DNA of 64,000 nucleotides from contig NZ_JAVIWL010000001.1 in the NCBI RefSeq assembly GCF_034314045.1, forward strand, positions 3,596,001-3,660,000, given 5' to 3'. The DNA comes from Glaciimonas sp. CA11.2. Its GTDB lineage: Bacteria; Pseudomonadota; Gammaproteobacteria; Burkholderiales; Burkholderiaceae_D. The notes beneath the pieces were generated by a model, which was given only the letters and a program-made list of their open reading frames with translations, was not told where the DNA came from and ran no database searches. The position numbers were made by a program, and so were the translations under genes. Below are positions 19,136 to 29,501 of the stretch, piece by piece (the stretch's first letter is position 1; every line of letters starts with the position of its first letter).

Positions 19136-20479
19136 ATGAAGCCAGTAATCGCACTTGTAGGACGCCCAAACGTCGGGAAATCGACTTTATTCAATCGCAT
19201 GACGCGCTCGCGCGATGCGTTGGTTGCCGATATGCCCGGCCTGACCCGTGACCGCCACTATGGTGAGGGTCGCATGGGCGAGCGGCCGTTTTTGGTCATC
19301 GATACCGGCGGTTTCGAACCGGTCGCCAAAGATGGCATCATGCATGAAATGGCAAAGCAGACCAAACAAGCGGTGGCCGAGGCTGACGTTGTCATTTTTA
19401 TCGTAGATGGCCGCCAAGGATTGACGCCACACGATAAGACCATCACCGATTTTCTACGCAAGTCGGGCCGGTCAGTCATGCTGGTCGTGAATAAATCTGA
19501 GGGAATGAAGTACACCTCCGTCACGGCAGAGTTTTATGAGTTAGGCTTGGGCGATCCGTATGTCATTTCTGCTGCCCATGGTGATGGTGTTGCGGATCTG
19601 GTGGAAGAGTCGCTTGATCTTGCTTTTGCGCAGCGTCCTCCAGAAGTTGAAGAGCCGGTCAGCAATGAGAGAAGTATCAAAATTGCGATTGTAGGTCGTC
19701 CTAACGTCGGTAAGTCAACGTTAGTTAACACCTTGCTGGGAGAAGAGCGCGTAATTGCGTTCGACATGCCGGGAACAACTCGCGACTCTATTGAAATTCC
19801 TTTTGAGCGTGATGGCACCCAATATACGTTAATCGATACCGCCGGAATTCGTCGGCGTGGTAAGGTTTTCGAAGCAATTGAGAAATTTTCGGTCGTGAAA
19901 ACGCTTCAGTCGATATCCGAAGCGAATGTGGTGTTGTTACTACTTGATGCGCAACAAGACATATCTGAACAAGATGCGCATATCGCGGGTTTCATTTTGG
20001 AAACAGGTCGTGCGTTGGTGGTCGGCATTAACAAATGGGATGGCTTAACCAGCGAGCGCCGCGATGAAATTAAAATTGATCTTGATCGCAAACTGAATTT
20101 TCTCTCTTTTGCAAAATTTCATTACATATCAGCTTTGAAGTCTACCGGTATTGCACCGTTGATGAAGTCTGTCGATGCTGCGTACGCTGCCGCGATGTCG
20201 AATTTGACAACGCCGAAACTAACAAGGGCATTGCTGGAAGCCGTCGAGCATCAGCAGCCGCGACGTAAGGGCTCAATCCGTCCTAAACTGCGCTATGCGC
20301 ATCAGGGTGGTATGAACCCGCCGATCGTCGTGATACACGGCAATTCACTCGAAGCGATTGATGCCAACTACAGGCGTTATCTTGAAAAATACTTTCGTGA
20401 AACTTTTTCACTAATTGGGACTCCATTACGTATCGAGTTCAAGTCGGGGAAAAACCCGTTTGCACGTCCGGTAAAATAG
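19136..20479 (+). CDS. der: Ribosome-associated GTPase Der (EngA)
   Basis: Essential GTPase of 447 residues with two tandem G domains that assists 50S assembly. Both Walker A loops are visible (GRPNVGKST near residue 8 and again near residue 186), with DTPG-type switch segments ([16 protein letters not shown]), NKxD-like motifs (NKSEG in the first domain, NKWDG in the second) and a C-terminal KH-like domain ending KNPFARPVK. Length and order are typical. Confidence 0.97.
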   Translation: MKPVIALVGRPNVGKSTLFNRMTRSRDALVADMPGLTRDRHYGEGRMGERPFLVIDTGGFEPVAKDGIMHEMAKQTKQAVAEADVVIFIVDGRQGLTPHDKTITDFLRKSGRSVMLVVNKSEGMKYTSVTAEFYELGLGDPYVISAAHGDGVADLVEESLDLAFAQRPPEVEEPVSNERSIKIAIVGRPNVGKSTLVNTLLGEERVIAFDMPGTTRDSIEIPFERDGTQYTLIDTAGIRRRGKVFEAIEKFSVVKTLQSISEANVVLLLLDAQQDISEQDAHIAGFILETGRALVVGINKWDGLTSERRDEIKIDLDRKLNFLSFAKFHYISALKSTGIAPLMKSVDAAYAAAMSNLTTPKLTRALLEAVEHQQPRRKGSIRPKLRYAHQGGMNPPIVVIHGNSLEAIDANYRRYLEKYFRETFSLIGTPLRIEFKSGKNPFARPVK

Positions 20480-20603
20480 TTCGTTGGCAGTAATGTGAGA
20501 AATCGTTTACATTCGTCATACACCACCGAGTCATACATAGAAGCTCCGTCAAATAAGGCGGGGTCTGTTTGACTTCTAATCACAACAACATAGTGGAGTA
20601 GCC

Positions 20604-20840
20604 ATGAGTAATAAAGGGCAATTGTTACAAGACCCGTTTCTGAACGCCTTACGTAAAGAGCACGTTCCGGTTTCGATATATTTAGTAAACGGTATTAAGC
20701 TGCAAGGTCATATTGAATCGTTTGATCAATACGTTGTGCTCTTACGCAATACCGTCACGCAAATGGTATACAAGCACGCGATTTCGACTGTTGTTCCTGC
20801 ACGGGCTGTGACGCTTAATCTTGAAGCAGACGCAGAATAA
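20604..20840 (+). CDS. hfq: RNA chaperone Hfq
   Basis: Sm-like hexameric RNA chaperone, 78 residues, short C terminus as usual in betaproteobacteria. Sm1 and Sm2 motifs are intact ([51 protein letters not shown]). The start has a GTGGAG ribosome-binding site. It is followed by hflX, hflK and hflC, the common hfq operon. It would be the mediator for any small RNA in this chromosome, including the candidate at about 61.3 kb. Confidence 0.98.
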   Translation: MSNKGQLLQDPFLNALRKEHVPVSIYLVNGIKLQGHIESFDQYVVLLRNTVTQMVYKHAISTVVPARAVTLNLEADAE

Positions 20841-20879
20841 TCAATCGCTGTCAGTTTGGGCAGCTATTCGACTCCTCCC

Positions 20880-22010
20880 ATGCGCGCCGCACTAGTCGGC
20901 GTGGACTTCGGCAAAGGTGACTTTGCCGCAAGTCTGGAAGAACTATCCTTGCTCGCAAAATCGGCGGGGGCGATGCCAATCATCACCATCACCGGAAGGC
21001 GAGGGGCGCCGGATGCCGCGTTATTCGTCGGTTCAGGCAAGGCGCAGGAAGTTGCCGATGCTGTGCATGATGATGAGCTAGAGATCGTTATTTTTAATCA
21101 TGCACTGTCCCCTGCACAGCAACGCAATCTTGAGCGCGTATTAAAAGTGCGTGTACTTGATCGGACGAGCTTGATTTTGGACATTTTTGCCCAACGTGCT
21201 AAGAGTCACGAGGGTAAAGTGCAGGTTGAGTTAGCGCAACTTCAACATTTGGCGACGCGCCTTATTCGAGGCTGGACCCATCTGGAGCGTCAAAAAGGGG
21301 GGATTGGTCTACGTGGCCCCGGCGAAACGCAACTTGAAACTGATCGTCGTCTGATCGGGGACCGTGTTAAGGCATTGCGTGGTCGGTTAGAGAAATTACA
21401 TCGACAACATGCTACGCAACGGCGCGCACGTGGGCGCAGTAACGTTCCTTCAATTTCTCTGGTTGGTTATACTAATGCGGGAAAATCGACGTTGTTCAAT
21501 GCCTTGTCCAAAGCCGGCGTGTACGCGGCAGATCAATTATTCGCGACGTTGGATACGACTTCACGAAAAATTTACCTTGGGGAAGGTGCCAATGCAGTGA
21601 TTTCGGATACTGTAGGTTTTATTCGTGAGTTACCGCATCAATTGGTCGCCGCGTTCAGGGCAACGCTTGAAGAAACAATCCATGCAGATTTGTTGTTACA
21701 TGTTGTAGATGCTGCCAGTCCGACCAGATTGGAACAGATCGAGCAAGTTAATTTAGTCTTGAAAGAGATCGGTGCTGATCATATTCCGCAGATTTTGGTG
21801 TGGAACAAGATTGATGCCGCTGAGTTGGAGCCGGGGATAGAGCGTAACGAGTATGATAAAATCCAGCGTGTTTTTGTAAGTGCTCAAACTGGCGCCGGTC
21901 TTAATTTAATGCGTCAGGCTATTACTGAATTTGTAACAGATAGCAACGCGGCGAGGGTCGAGCAACACCAAGGTGAGAATACCCAAGATTTGCAGTTAAA
22001 ACGCCTCTAA
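20880..22010 (+). CDS. hflX: GTPase HflX
   Basis: Ribosome-splitting/rescue GTPase of about 376 residues. It has the N-terminal HflX domain (LEELSLLAKSAGA, ALFVGSGKAQEVAD), the linker GGIGLRGPGETQLETDRR, and a G domain with VGYTNAGKSTLFNAL, DTVGFIRELPH and NKID. The ATG at 20880 gives the standard N terminus MRAALVGVDFGKG. The frame is open upstream to a TTG at 20856; neither start has a clear ribosome-binding site, so the precise start is uncertain. It lies about 40 bp after hfq. Confidence 0.95.
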   Translation: MRAALVGVDFGKGDFAASLEELSLLAKSAGAMPIITITGRRGAPDAALFVGSGKAQEVADAVHDDELEIVIFNHALSPAQQRNLERVLKVRVLDRTSLILDIFAQRAKSHEGKVQVELAQLQHLATRLIRGWTHLERQKGGIGLRGPGETQLETDRRLIGDRVKALRGRLEKLHRQHATQRRARGRSNVPSISLVGYTNAGKSTLFNALSKAGVYAADQLFATLDTTSRKIYLGEGANAVISDTVGFIRELPHQLVAAFRATLEETIHADLLLHVVDAASPTRLEQIEQVNLVLKEIGADHIPQILVWNKIDAAELEPGIERNEYDKIQRVFVSAQTGAGLNLMRQAITEFVTDSNAARVEQHQGENTQDLQLKRL

Positions 22011-22049
22011 CGAGCATTCCAACCTATTTCTATACCGGATCACGATCGA

Positions 22050-23357
22050 ATGCTTGGTTCTATATTAAAAAAACTTGGTGTCAAATTTTCGCTAAACGAC
22101 CCGCAGTGGGGTCGTAATTCGCAAAATGACAACCAACAAAACAACGACGGCAAAAAGCCGAACAATGGCCCTCCAGATCTCGACCAGCTATGGCGCGATT
22201 TTAACCAACGTATAAATCGCTTTTTTGGTAACAAAAAAAATGGCGGTGGCAGCGGTGGCGGTGATTCTAATGGCGGAGGCAGTGGTTTTCCTACAGGGAA
22301 AAGCGCTGGTGTTGGCGCGGGCGTTATCGCCGTCATCGTTGCTTTCCTTTGGTTGGCTAGCGGTTTTTTTACCGTTCAGGAAGGCCAAACTGGTGTCGTA
22401 ATGACATTTGGAAAATATAGCCACTCCACTATGGCCGGTTTTAACTGGCGCTGGCCGTATCCGATTCAAAGTCATGAGATTGTCAACGTTTCAGGCGTTC
22501 GGACAATTGAAGTTGGTTATCGCGCCAATGCTAAAAATAAGCAACCTAAAGAAGCGCTCATGCTGACTGAAGATGAAAACATCATCGATATTCAGTTTGC
22601 AGTTCAGTATAAACTTAAAAATGCTGCCGACTGGCTCTTTAAAATTCGAAATCCGGAAGAAACGGTACGTCAGGTCGCCGAAGCTTCAATTCGTGAAATC
22701 GTTGGTAAAAGCCAAATGGACTTTGTGCTGTACGAGGGGCGCGAAAAAGTTGCGTTAGATGTTAGTCAGTTAATGCAGCAAATTCTCGATCATTATCAGA
22801 GTGGAGTACAAATCACGAATGTGACGATGCAAGGTGTACAACCACCTGAACAGGTCCAGGCCGCTTTCGATGATGCGGTTAAAGCAGGTCAGGATCGCGA
22901 ACGGCAAAAGAATGAGGGCCAGGCTTACGCTAATGACGTGATTCCTAAAGCGCGTGGCGCAGCTTCTCGTTTGCTCCAGGAAGCCGAGGCGTATAGTGCC
23001 CGTGTTACTGCGAATGCCGAAGGTGATGCATCACGTTTCAAGCAAGTGCTGACTGAGTATCAGAAAGCGCCAGCCGTCACCCGTGACCGTATGTATTTGG
23101 ATACTATGCAACAGATTTTTGCGAATACGACTAAAGTCATGATTGATGCCAAGAGCGGAAATAATCTATTGTATTTGCCATTAGATAAGTTGATTGCCCA
23201 ATCCGTAGCATCAGGTTCGGCTGGCAACGCAATGCCGAATACAGGAGCTACAGGTGTCAGTCCAGCTACTGCGCCGGTAGCAACGGTTAAAGAGAGCGAT
23301 GCGCAGGCAGTTATTGACTCGCGTTCCCGTGACACACGTGATCGGGAGAGCCGCTAA
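22050..23357 (+). CDS. hflK: FtsH protease modulator subunit HflK
   Basis: Inner-membrane SPFH/prohibitin-domain protein of 435 residues that forms the HflKC cage around FtsH. An N-terminal cytoplasmic Gly/Asn-rich stretch (GGGSGGGDSNGGGSG, about residues 67-83) precedes one transmembrane helix (VGAGVIAVIVAFLWLASGFF), then the SPFH domain (VQEGQTGVVMTFGKY) and a coiled region. The tail is low complexity. The TAATG junction overlaps hflC by one base, implying coupled translation of the two partners. Confidence 0.96.
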   Translation: MLGSILKKLGVKFSLNDPQWGRNSQNDNQQNNDGKKPNNGPPDLDQLWRDFNQRINRFFGNKKNGGGSGGGDSNGGGSGFPTGKSAGVGAGVIAVIVAFLWLASGFFTVQEGQTGVVMTFGKYSHSTMAGFNWRWPYPIQSHEIVNVSGVRTIEVGYRANAKNKQPKEALMLTEDENIIDIQFAVQYKLKNAADWLFKIRNPEETVRQVAEASIREIVGKSQMDFVLYEGREKVALDVSQLMQQILDHYQSGVQITNVTMQGVQPPEQVQAAFDDAVKAGQDRERQKNEGQAYANDVIPKARGAASRLLQEAEAYSARVTANAEGDASRFKQVLTEYQKAPAVTRDRMYLDTMQQIFANTTKVMIDAKSGNNLLYLPLDKLIAQSVASGSAGNAMPNTGATGVSPATAPVATVKESDAQAVIDSRSRDTRDRESR

Positions 23358-24238
23358 TGAATCGCTTAATATCTCTCGCTGTAGGTCTGTTTATCGTAAT
23401 AGGAATATTGCTTTCGACGGTATTTGTAGTTGATCAGCGTCAATACGGCATCCTGTTTGCCTTCGGTGAAGTGAAGCAGGTAATTAATGAACCTGGTTTG
23501 CATTTTAAATTGCCGGCTCCGTTTCAAAATGTCGTATTTTTGGATAAGCGGATTTTGACGATTGATCCGCCAGAAGCAGACCGGTTTATCACTGCCGAAA
23601 AGAAAAATATCCTCATTGATGCTTTCGTAAAGTGGCGTATCACCGATCCTAAGTTGTTTTTCGTCAGTTTTGGTGTGGACGAACAACGTGCTCAAGATCG
23701 CATGTCTCAAATTGTCAAAGCGGCGTTGAACGAAGAAATAACTAAACGCACAGTGCGTGAGGTAATTTCAGGCGAGCGCGGCAAGGTGATGGATGCGTTG
23801 CGTAAGAAGGTGGCGGAAGAGGCCAGGCAGATTGGAGTTGATATTGTTGACGTGCGGTTAAAGCGCGTCGATTATGTTGATCAGATTAATGCTTCTGTGT
23901 ATGACCGGATGAAGTCCGAGCGTGCTCGTGTTGCCAATGAATTACGATCTACTGGTTTTGCTGAGTCTGAAAAAATTCGGGCTGATGCAGATAAACAACG
24001 GACTGTGATTTTGGCTGAAGCTTATCGTGATGCAGAAAATATGCGAGGCGAGGGCGATGCCAAAGCTTCACAGACTTATGCGCAAGCGTTTAGCAAAAGT
24101 CCAGAGTTCTACAAGTTTTACCGTAGTCTTGAAGCGTACCGGGCAAGCTTTAAGAGTCGCCATGATTTGATGGTGATTGATCCGAACTCCGAGTTCTTTA
24201 AGTATTTCAAGAGTCCGGGAGTTGGTTCGGCTAAATGA
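23357..24238 (+). CDS. hflC: FtsH protease modulator subunit HflC
   Basis: SPFH-domain partner of HflK, 293 residues, anchored by an N-terminal helix (LISLAVGLFIVIGILLSTVF) with the bulk in the periplasm. Family segments VVDQRQYGILFAFGEVKQV, PGLHFKLPAPFQNV and ADADKQRTVILAEAYRDA are visible. The usual downstream DUF2065 gene of this locus is not seen; instead a hairpin terminator lies at 24354-24389. Confidence 0.96.
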   Translation: MNRLISLAVGLFIVIGILLSTVFVVDQRQYGILFAFGEVKQVINEPGLHFKLPAPFQNVVFLDKRILTIDPPEADRFITAEKKNILIDAFVKWRITDPKLFFVSFGVDEQRAQDRMSQIVKAALNEEITKRTVREVISGERGKVMDALRKKVAEEARQIGVDIVDVRLKRVDYVDQINASVYDRMKSERARVANELRSTGFAESEKIRADADKQRTVILAEAYRDAENMRGEGDAKASQTYAQAFSKSPEFYKFYRSLEAYRASFKSRHDLMVIDPNSEFFKYFKSPGVGSAK

Positions 24239-24555
24239 GCGAATAAGTAAAGATCTGACCCAAAAAAGATTGTCTGAGGTTAATATTTAGTGGCTTGTCG
24301 CATACCGCGACAGTCACTAAAGTCGTTAACAACACTGATCCAGGTCGTAATTTAATGGCGTCATTTATCGAGACGCCATTTCTTTTTTTGGTGGCGAGGA
24401 TAATTTCTGATACATTCGGCACTGTCTGGTTTGCGGCACGCACGCGGAGTGGATTGTATGCACGGATTGTTGGGTTGTATACTCCGTCGCGTTTGATAAT
24501 GATGGTTTCCTGCACTGGTAAGTTCCGGTGCTGAATTTTTTGGTTTATTTTTTAT
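24239..24555. other. hflC-hisZ intergenic region
   Basis: A 317-bp gap with two hairpins: a small TGTCGC/GCGACA stem (24296-24312) and a clear intrinsic terminator (24354-24380 plus T-run). Open frames here lack coding character. The downstream part must carry a promoter for hisZ-purA, but none stands out. Confidence 0.5.
24354..24389 (+). terminator. Intrinsic terminator after hflC
   Basis: Nine-base-pair stem AATGGCGTC / GACGCCATT with a nine-base loop, followed by TTCTTTTTTT-like sequence. It separates the hfq-hflXKC transcription unit from hisZ-purA. Confidence 0.85.
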
Positions 24556-25704
24556 ATGCCTAATTGGCTTCTTCCTGAAAACATTGCCGATGTTTTACCG
24601 TCCGAGGCGCGTAAGATTGAGGACTTAAGACGTTTAATTCTTGATAACTTTCGCGTGTATGGTTACGAACTTGTGATGCCGCCGATGTTGGAGTACGTCG
24701 AATCGTTATTGGCAGGCGCGGGGCAAGATACCGAATCGATGACCTTTAAACTGGTCGATCAATTATCTGGTCGTACACTTGGAATCCGAACTGATATGAC
24801 AACGCAAGTGGCGCGAATTGATGCGCATTTGCTCAATCGTTCGTCGCTTACGCGACTTTGCTATGCGGGTAGTGTTTTACGCACCCGTCCGTCCGGTTTG
24901 CATGCGACTCGCGAGCCATTTCAGATTGGTGCAGAGATTTATGGACATGCAGGACTTGAAGCGGATGCAGAAATTCAACATCTTGCACTAGCTTCGCTTG
25001 CGCTTGCTGGTATCACCAAGGTTCGTTTGGATTTGTGCCACGTCGGTATTTTACGAGCGATTATTGCTGAAGACCCCGCTAAAAAAGACGAAATTGCGCT
25101 AGTTAAGTTATTAGAAGCAAAAGACACTCCGGGTTTATTGGAAATAAGTGCATCCTATGGTGCTGTGACGCGTGCCGCTATACTAGCTTTACCGAATTTG
25201 TATGGCGATAGCACCGTGATTCAGCGAGCACGTGACATATTGCCAAAATTACCAGAAATTACCAAAGCGCTGGATGAACTACAAGCACTTGCGCATGCAG
25301 CGGGCGAAGACTGCGTAACCGTGGATTTGGCGGATTTACGGGGTTATCATTACGAAAGCGGGGCAATATTCGGCGCTTACGTTGCTGGTCTTCCGAACGC
25401 TTTAGTTCGCGGCGGTCGTTATGATCATGTCGGTGAAACGTTTGGTCGGTCCCGTCCGGCGACAGGTTTCTCGATGGATTTACGTGAGTTAGCGCGTCTG
25501 ATGCCGAGTGCAGAGCGTAAGGCGGCAATTCGCGCGCCATGGAGTACAGAAGCAGGTTTGAAGGAAAAGATTGTGACGTTGCGTCAGGCTGGTGAGATAG
25601 TAATTCAAAGTTTGCCAGGCCACGAAAACGATCAAGATGAGTTCGATTGCGACCGTGTGGTCGTGCTCGAAAATGGCCACTGGATTATCAAAAATTTGGA
25701 CTAA
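24556..25704 (+). CDS. hisZ: ATP phosphoribosyltransferase regulatory subunit HisZ
   Basis: Paralogue of histidyl-tRNA synthetase (382 residues) that pairs with the short HisG to form the first enzyme of histidine synthesis. It keeps the class II fold ([57 protein letters not shown]) but lacks the anticodon-binding domain. hisG is not in the window. As in many betaproteobacteria it sits directly before purA, with three to four bases between the genes. Confidence 0.96.
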   Translation: MPNWLLPENIADVLPSEARKIEDLRRLILDNFRVYGYELVMPPMLEYVESLLAGAGQDTESMTFKLVDQLSGRTLGIRTDMTTQVARIDAHLLNRSSLTRLCYAGSVLRTRPSGLHATREPFQIGAEIYGHAGLEADAEIQHLALASLALAGITKVRLDLCHVGILRAIIAEDPAKKDEIALVKLLEAKDTPGLLEISASYGAVTRAAILALPNLYGDSTVIQRARDILPKLPEITKALDELQALAHAAGEDCVTVDLADLRGYHYESGAIFGAYVAGLPNALVRGGRYDHVGETFGRSRPATGFSMDLRELARLMPSAERKAAIRAPWSTEAGLKEKIVTLRQAGEIVIQSLPGHENDQDEFDCDRVVVLENGHWIIKNLD

Positions 25705-27021
<1,317 letters not shown>

Positions 27022-27041
27022 CTAAAAAGAAGATAAGTAAG

Positions 27042-27578
27042 ATGAACGTCTCCAACGATCAACACCTATGGGTTTCATGGGATGAGTACAACCGTGCCAT
27101 CGAAAAACTTGCACTCACCGTGCACGAGTCTGGTTGGAAATTTGATCAGGTTCTTTGCTTGGCGCGTGGCGGGTTGCGCCCTGGCGACGTCTGCTCACGT
27201 ATCTTTGACGTTCCATTAGCCATTTTGTCGACCAGTTCCTATCGTGAAGCGGCCGGAACTGTGCAAAGCGAACTGGACATTGCTGCGCACATTACGATGA
27301 GTCGCGGATCGCTGGCTGGTCGCATTTTGCTGGTCGACGATTTGGTCGATTCAGGCGTGACGCTTGATAGAGTGCAACGTCATCTTCAGGAAAATTACTC
27401 GCCGGTCACAGAGGTTAAATCAGCTGTAATTTGGTGGAAAGATTGCTCGACAATTAAACCAGATTTTTATGTGGATCACCTGCCTACGAATCCGTGGATA
27501 CATCAGCCGTTCGAAGACTATGATAGTTTGCGTCCACATCAGCTCGATGCATGGTCAAAGCGAGGCATGGCACGTTAA
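27042..27578 (+). CDS. Phosphoribosyltransferase family protein
   Basis: PRTase-fold protein of 178 residues, with the PRPP-binding signature LLVDDLVDSGVTLD and an upstream LCLARGGLRPGDV segment resembling the hypoxanthine/xanthine type enzymes. Together with purA 20 bp upstream it suggests purine salvage (base plus PRPP to nucleotide). The exact base specificity cannot be read from sequence. A strong terminator follows at 27609-27639. Confidence 0.88.
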   Translation: MNVSNDQHLWVSWDEYNRAIEKLALTVHESGWKFDQVLCLARGGLRPGDVCSRIFDVPLAILSTSSYREAAGTVQSELDIAAHITMSRGSLAGRILLVDDLVDSGVTLDRVQRHLQENYSPVTEVKSAVIWWKDCSTIKPDFYVDHLPTNPWIHQPFEDYDSLRPHQLDAWSKRGMAR

Positions 27579-27608
27579 TTCTGCCCAGCGGGCCTCGCTC
27601 GTACGACC

Positions 27609-27639
27609 AAAAAACCTAGCGGTGCGCTAGGTTTTTTTT
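27609..27639. terminator. Bidirectional intrinsic terminator
   Basis: CCTAGCG / CGCTAGG stem with a three-base loop, flanked by an A-run on the left and eight T on the right. It ends the hisZ-purA-phosphoribosyltransferase unit and can also serve the convergent lipoprotein gene. Confidence 0.9.
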
Positions 27640-27687
27640 GTTGAGATGTCGTTCTTGAGGCACGGTATATGTTTTTTTGGTACCAAT

Positions 27688-28089
27688 TTAATCTCGAAAC
27701 ACTAGGTATAGCGTGTGTCTTAGAGGGGTATATCGACGTTCGTTGGGAAAGTATAAACCAATCATTTGTTTACCCGATGTCACAATATCGAATTCTTTGG
27801 GGTGTTTATCATCAGTCTCCAAAGCCCCATTTTTGGGCTCATAGACGCTTCCTCCTGGCACGGTTCCACGATACATCCAATGGCTTCCCTCCATCAACAT
27901 GATCGAATAGCCGTCATCAAGCCTCACGATCACGCGATTCAACATCGTTCTCATCTGATTTCTATCGGGCAGCGTCAATGGCGTGATCGGTTGCGGTTTA
28001 GCCGCGAGTTTATCTACTCGCGTTACGCATCCAAACACAGGTAACAAAATGGTAACGCTCAATAACAATGCAAATGGTCGAGGTGTCAT
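27688..28089 (-). CDS. Small lipoprotein of unknown function
   Basis: A 133-residue protein whose N terminus is a lipoprotein signal peptide: positively charged start, hydrophobic LLLSVTILLPVF, then GC at the lipobox. The mature part (about 112 residues) has mixed beta-type sequence (VIVRLDDGYSIMLMEGSHWMYRG, EFDIVTSGKQMIGLYF) with no family I recognise. A GGAAA ribosome-binding site precedes the ATG at 28089. It is a single gene between the purA unit and the inositol island, reading against both of the neighbouring units. Function is unknown. Confidence 0.65.
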   Translation of the reverse strand: MTPRPFALLLSVTILLPVFGCVTRVDKLAAKPQPITPLTLPDRNQMRTMLNRVIVRLDDGYSIMLMEGSHWMYRGTVPGGSVYEPKNGALETDDKHPKEFDIVTSGKQMIGLYFPNERRYTPLRHTLYLVFRD

Positions 28090-28508
28090 TTTGGTTTTCC
28101 AAAATAGGTCGATGTGGCTGACATTCAGATCAATAGTCGAGCGATTTACGTCGAACCAGCTAATTTCATCTCAGTACCGAACAAGTAGATGTTACCGCAA
28201 TTGATTTCGTTATCTCCACAAAAAAATCAGTACTACTTCCATAGGCTTGATGAGGCGGACTGATTTAACTCAGCACGATTTATATAGCAGAAAAGAACGC
28301 TTATATAGGCCTAAATACGAATGATTTGCTGTTGTGTCGCCGCGACAGTGAAGACAAGACGACTTTCCAGCTAATTCGTAAGTGATGTTTTTTGATCTTG
28401 ATTATTTCGAAATATAAATTCGATTAAAAAAAATAATAGAAAAATATTTCTGTGATGGCGCATTGTTGCTTACAATAGAGTTCACAAAAATAATCACGGA
28501 GAACCAAA
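28090..28508. promoter_or_regulatory. Upstream region of the inositol dehydrogenase genes
   Basis: A 419-bp non-coding region. Its last 100 bases are AT-rich and hold two short inverted repeats: TCGAA-7-TTCGA at 28407-28423 and AGAAAAATATTTCT at 28438-28451. A TACAAT box at 28471-28476 is a plausible -10, 33 bp before the iolG start, which would put the second repeat over the -35. That is the expected place for a repressor such as the RpiR regulator encoded nearby. Sites are by eye only. Confidence 0.4.
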
Positions 28509-29501
28509 ATGATCGATGTCGCAGTCTTTGGAGCGGGCCGAATTGGCAAAATTCACGCGGCCAATCTTGTGCAGCAACCTGGCGTAAGACTCAAGTATGT
28601 TTGTGATGTGAACTCTCAGGCTGCGCAAGAGCTCGCGGCCCAAAATGGGGCGCAAGTGGCTGATATCGACGCTGCTCTGGCTGATCGGTCCGTTGGGGCG
28701 GTACTCATTGCTTCCAGTACCGACACGCATGCCGATCTTATTTTGCGGGCAGTAGCGGCCGGAAAAGCCATTTTTTGCGAGAAACCGGTAGACCTGACAT
28801 TGGCCCGCGCCAAGGCTTGCGCGTTGGCAGTTGCCGAAGCGAAAGTGACTTGCATGATCGGCTTTCAGCGGCGTTTCGATCCTACTTTTGAGGCTTTGAA
28901 GACACGCTTGGCGGCTGGTGAAATCGGCGATCCCGAAATGCTGGTGGTCACCAGCCGCGACCCAGGCGCACCACCAGTTTCTTACTTAAAAAGTTCGGGC
29001 GGCATTTTCAAGGATATGTTGATTCATGACTTTGATATTTTTAGATGGATACTGGATGATGAGGCGGTCAGTATTTCAGCCACTGGCAGTTGCTTAAGCG
29101 ATCCGGCCATTGCCGAAGCCGGTGACATTGATTCTGCCGTGGTAACGATACGTACTCGCCGTGGCCGTTTGTGCCAGATCAACACCAGTAGACGCGCTGC
29201 GTACGGTTACGATCAGCGCTTCGAAGTGCTGGGCAGCAAAGGAATGTTGCAAGCAGGAAATCACAAGCCAACTGAAGTGATCTCATCAACTGCGCATCAT
29301 GTCAGCCAAGATAGGCCAGAGCATTTTTTCCTGGAGCGTTACCGTGCTGCTTATGCACGCGAAATTGCCCATTTCTTTGATGTGCTGGTGAATGGCGGTA
29401 ACGTGCGCACAACTATTGACGATGGCGTGAAGGCTTTAGCCTTGGCTGAAGCGGCAACGTTATCGTGGCGTGAAAGTCGTACGATAGATTTGTCCAAATG
29501 A
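28509..29501 (+). CDS. iolG: Inositol 2-dehydrogenase IolG (Gfo/Idh/MocA family)
   Basis: NAD-dependent oxidation of myo-inositol to scyllo-inosose, first step of the pathway; 330 residues. The Rossmann motif AVFGAGRIGKIHA opens the protein, the family EKP signature is in CEKPVDLTLARAK, and the catalytic-domain segment SGGIFKDMLIHDFDIFRWIL carries the conserved Asp/His. A GGAG ribosome-binding site precedes the ATG. The stop overlaps the start of a second dehydrogenase gene (ATGA), so both are made together. Confidence 0.93.
   Translation: MIDVAVFGAGRIGKIHAANLVQQPGVRLKYVCDVNSQAAQELAAQNGAQVADIDAALADRSVGAVLIASSTDTHADLILRAVAAGKAIFCEKPVDLTLARAKACALAVAEAKVTCMIGFQRRFDPTFEALKTRLAAGEIGDPEMLVVTSRDPGAPPVSYLKSSGGIFKDMLIHDFDIFRWILDDEAVSISATGSCLSDPAIAEAGDIDSAVVTIRTRRGRLCQINTSRRAAYGYDQRFEVLGSKGMLQAGNHKPTEVISSTAHHVSQDRPEHFFLERYRAAYAREIAHFFDVLVNGGNVRTTIDDGVKALALAEAATLSWRESRTIDLSK

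Noticed and set aside
24295..24534. 79-codon open frame between hflC and hisZ
   Set aside because: It runs through the terminator hairpin, has no ribosome-binding site and does not resemble DUF2065 or any other protein.
27669..27902. 77-codon plus-strand frame opposite the lipoprotein gene
   Set aside because: It is antisense to a gene with a clear signal peptide and has no ribosome-binding site or coding character.
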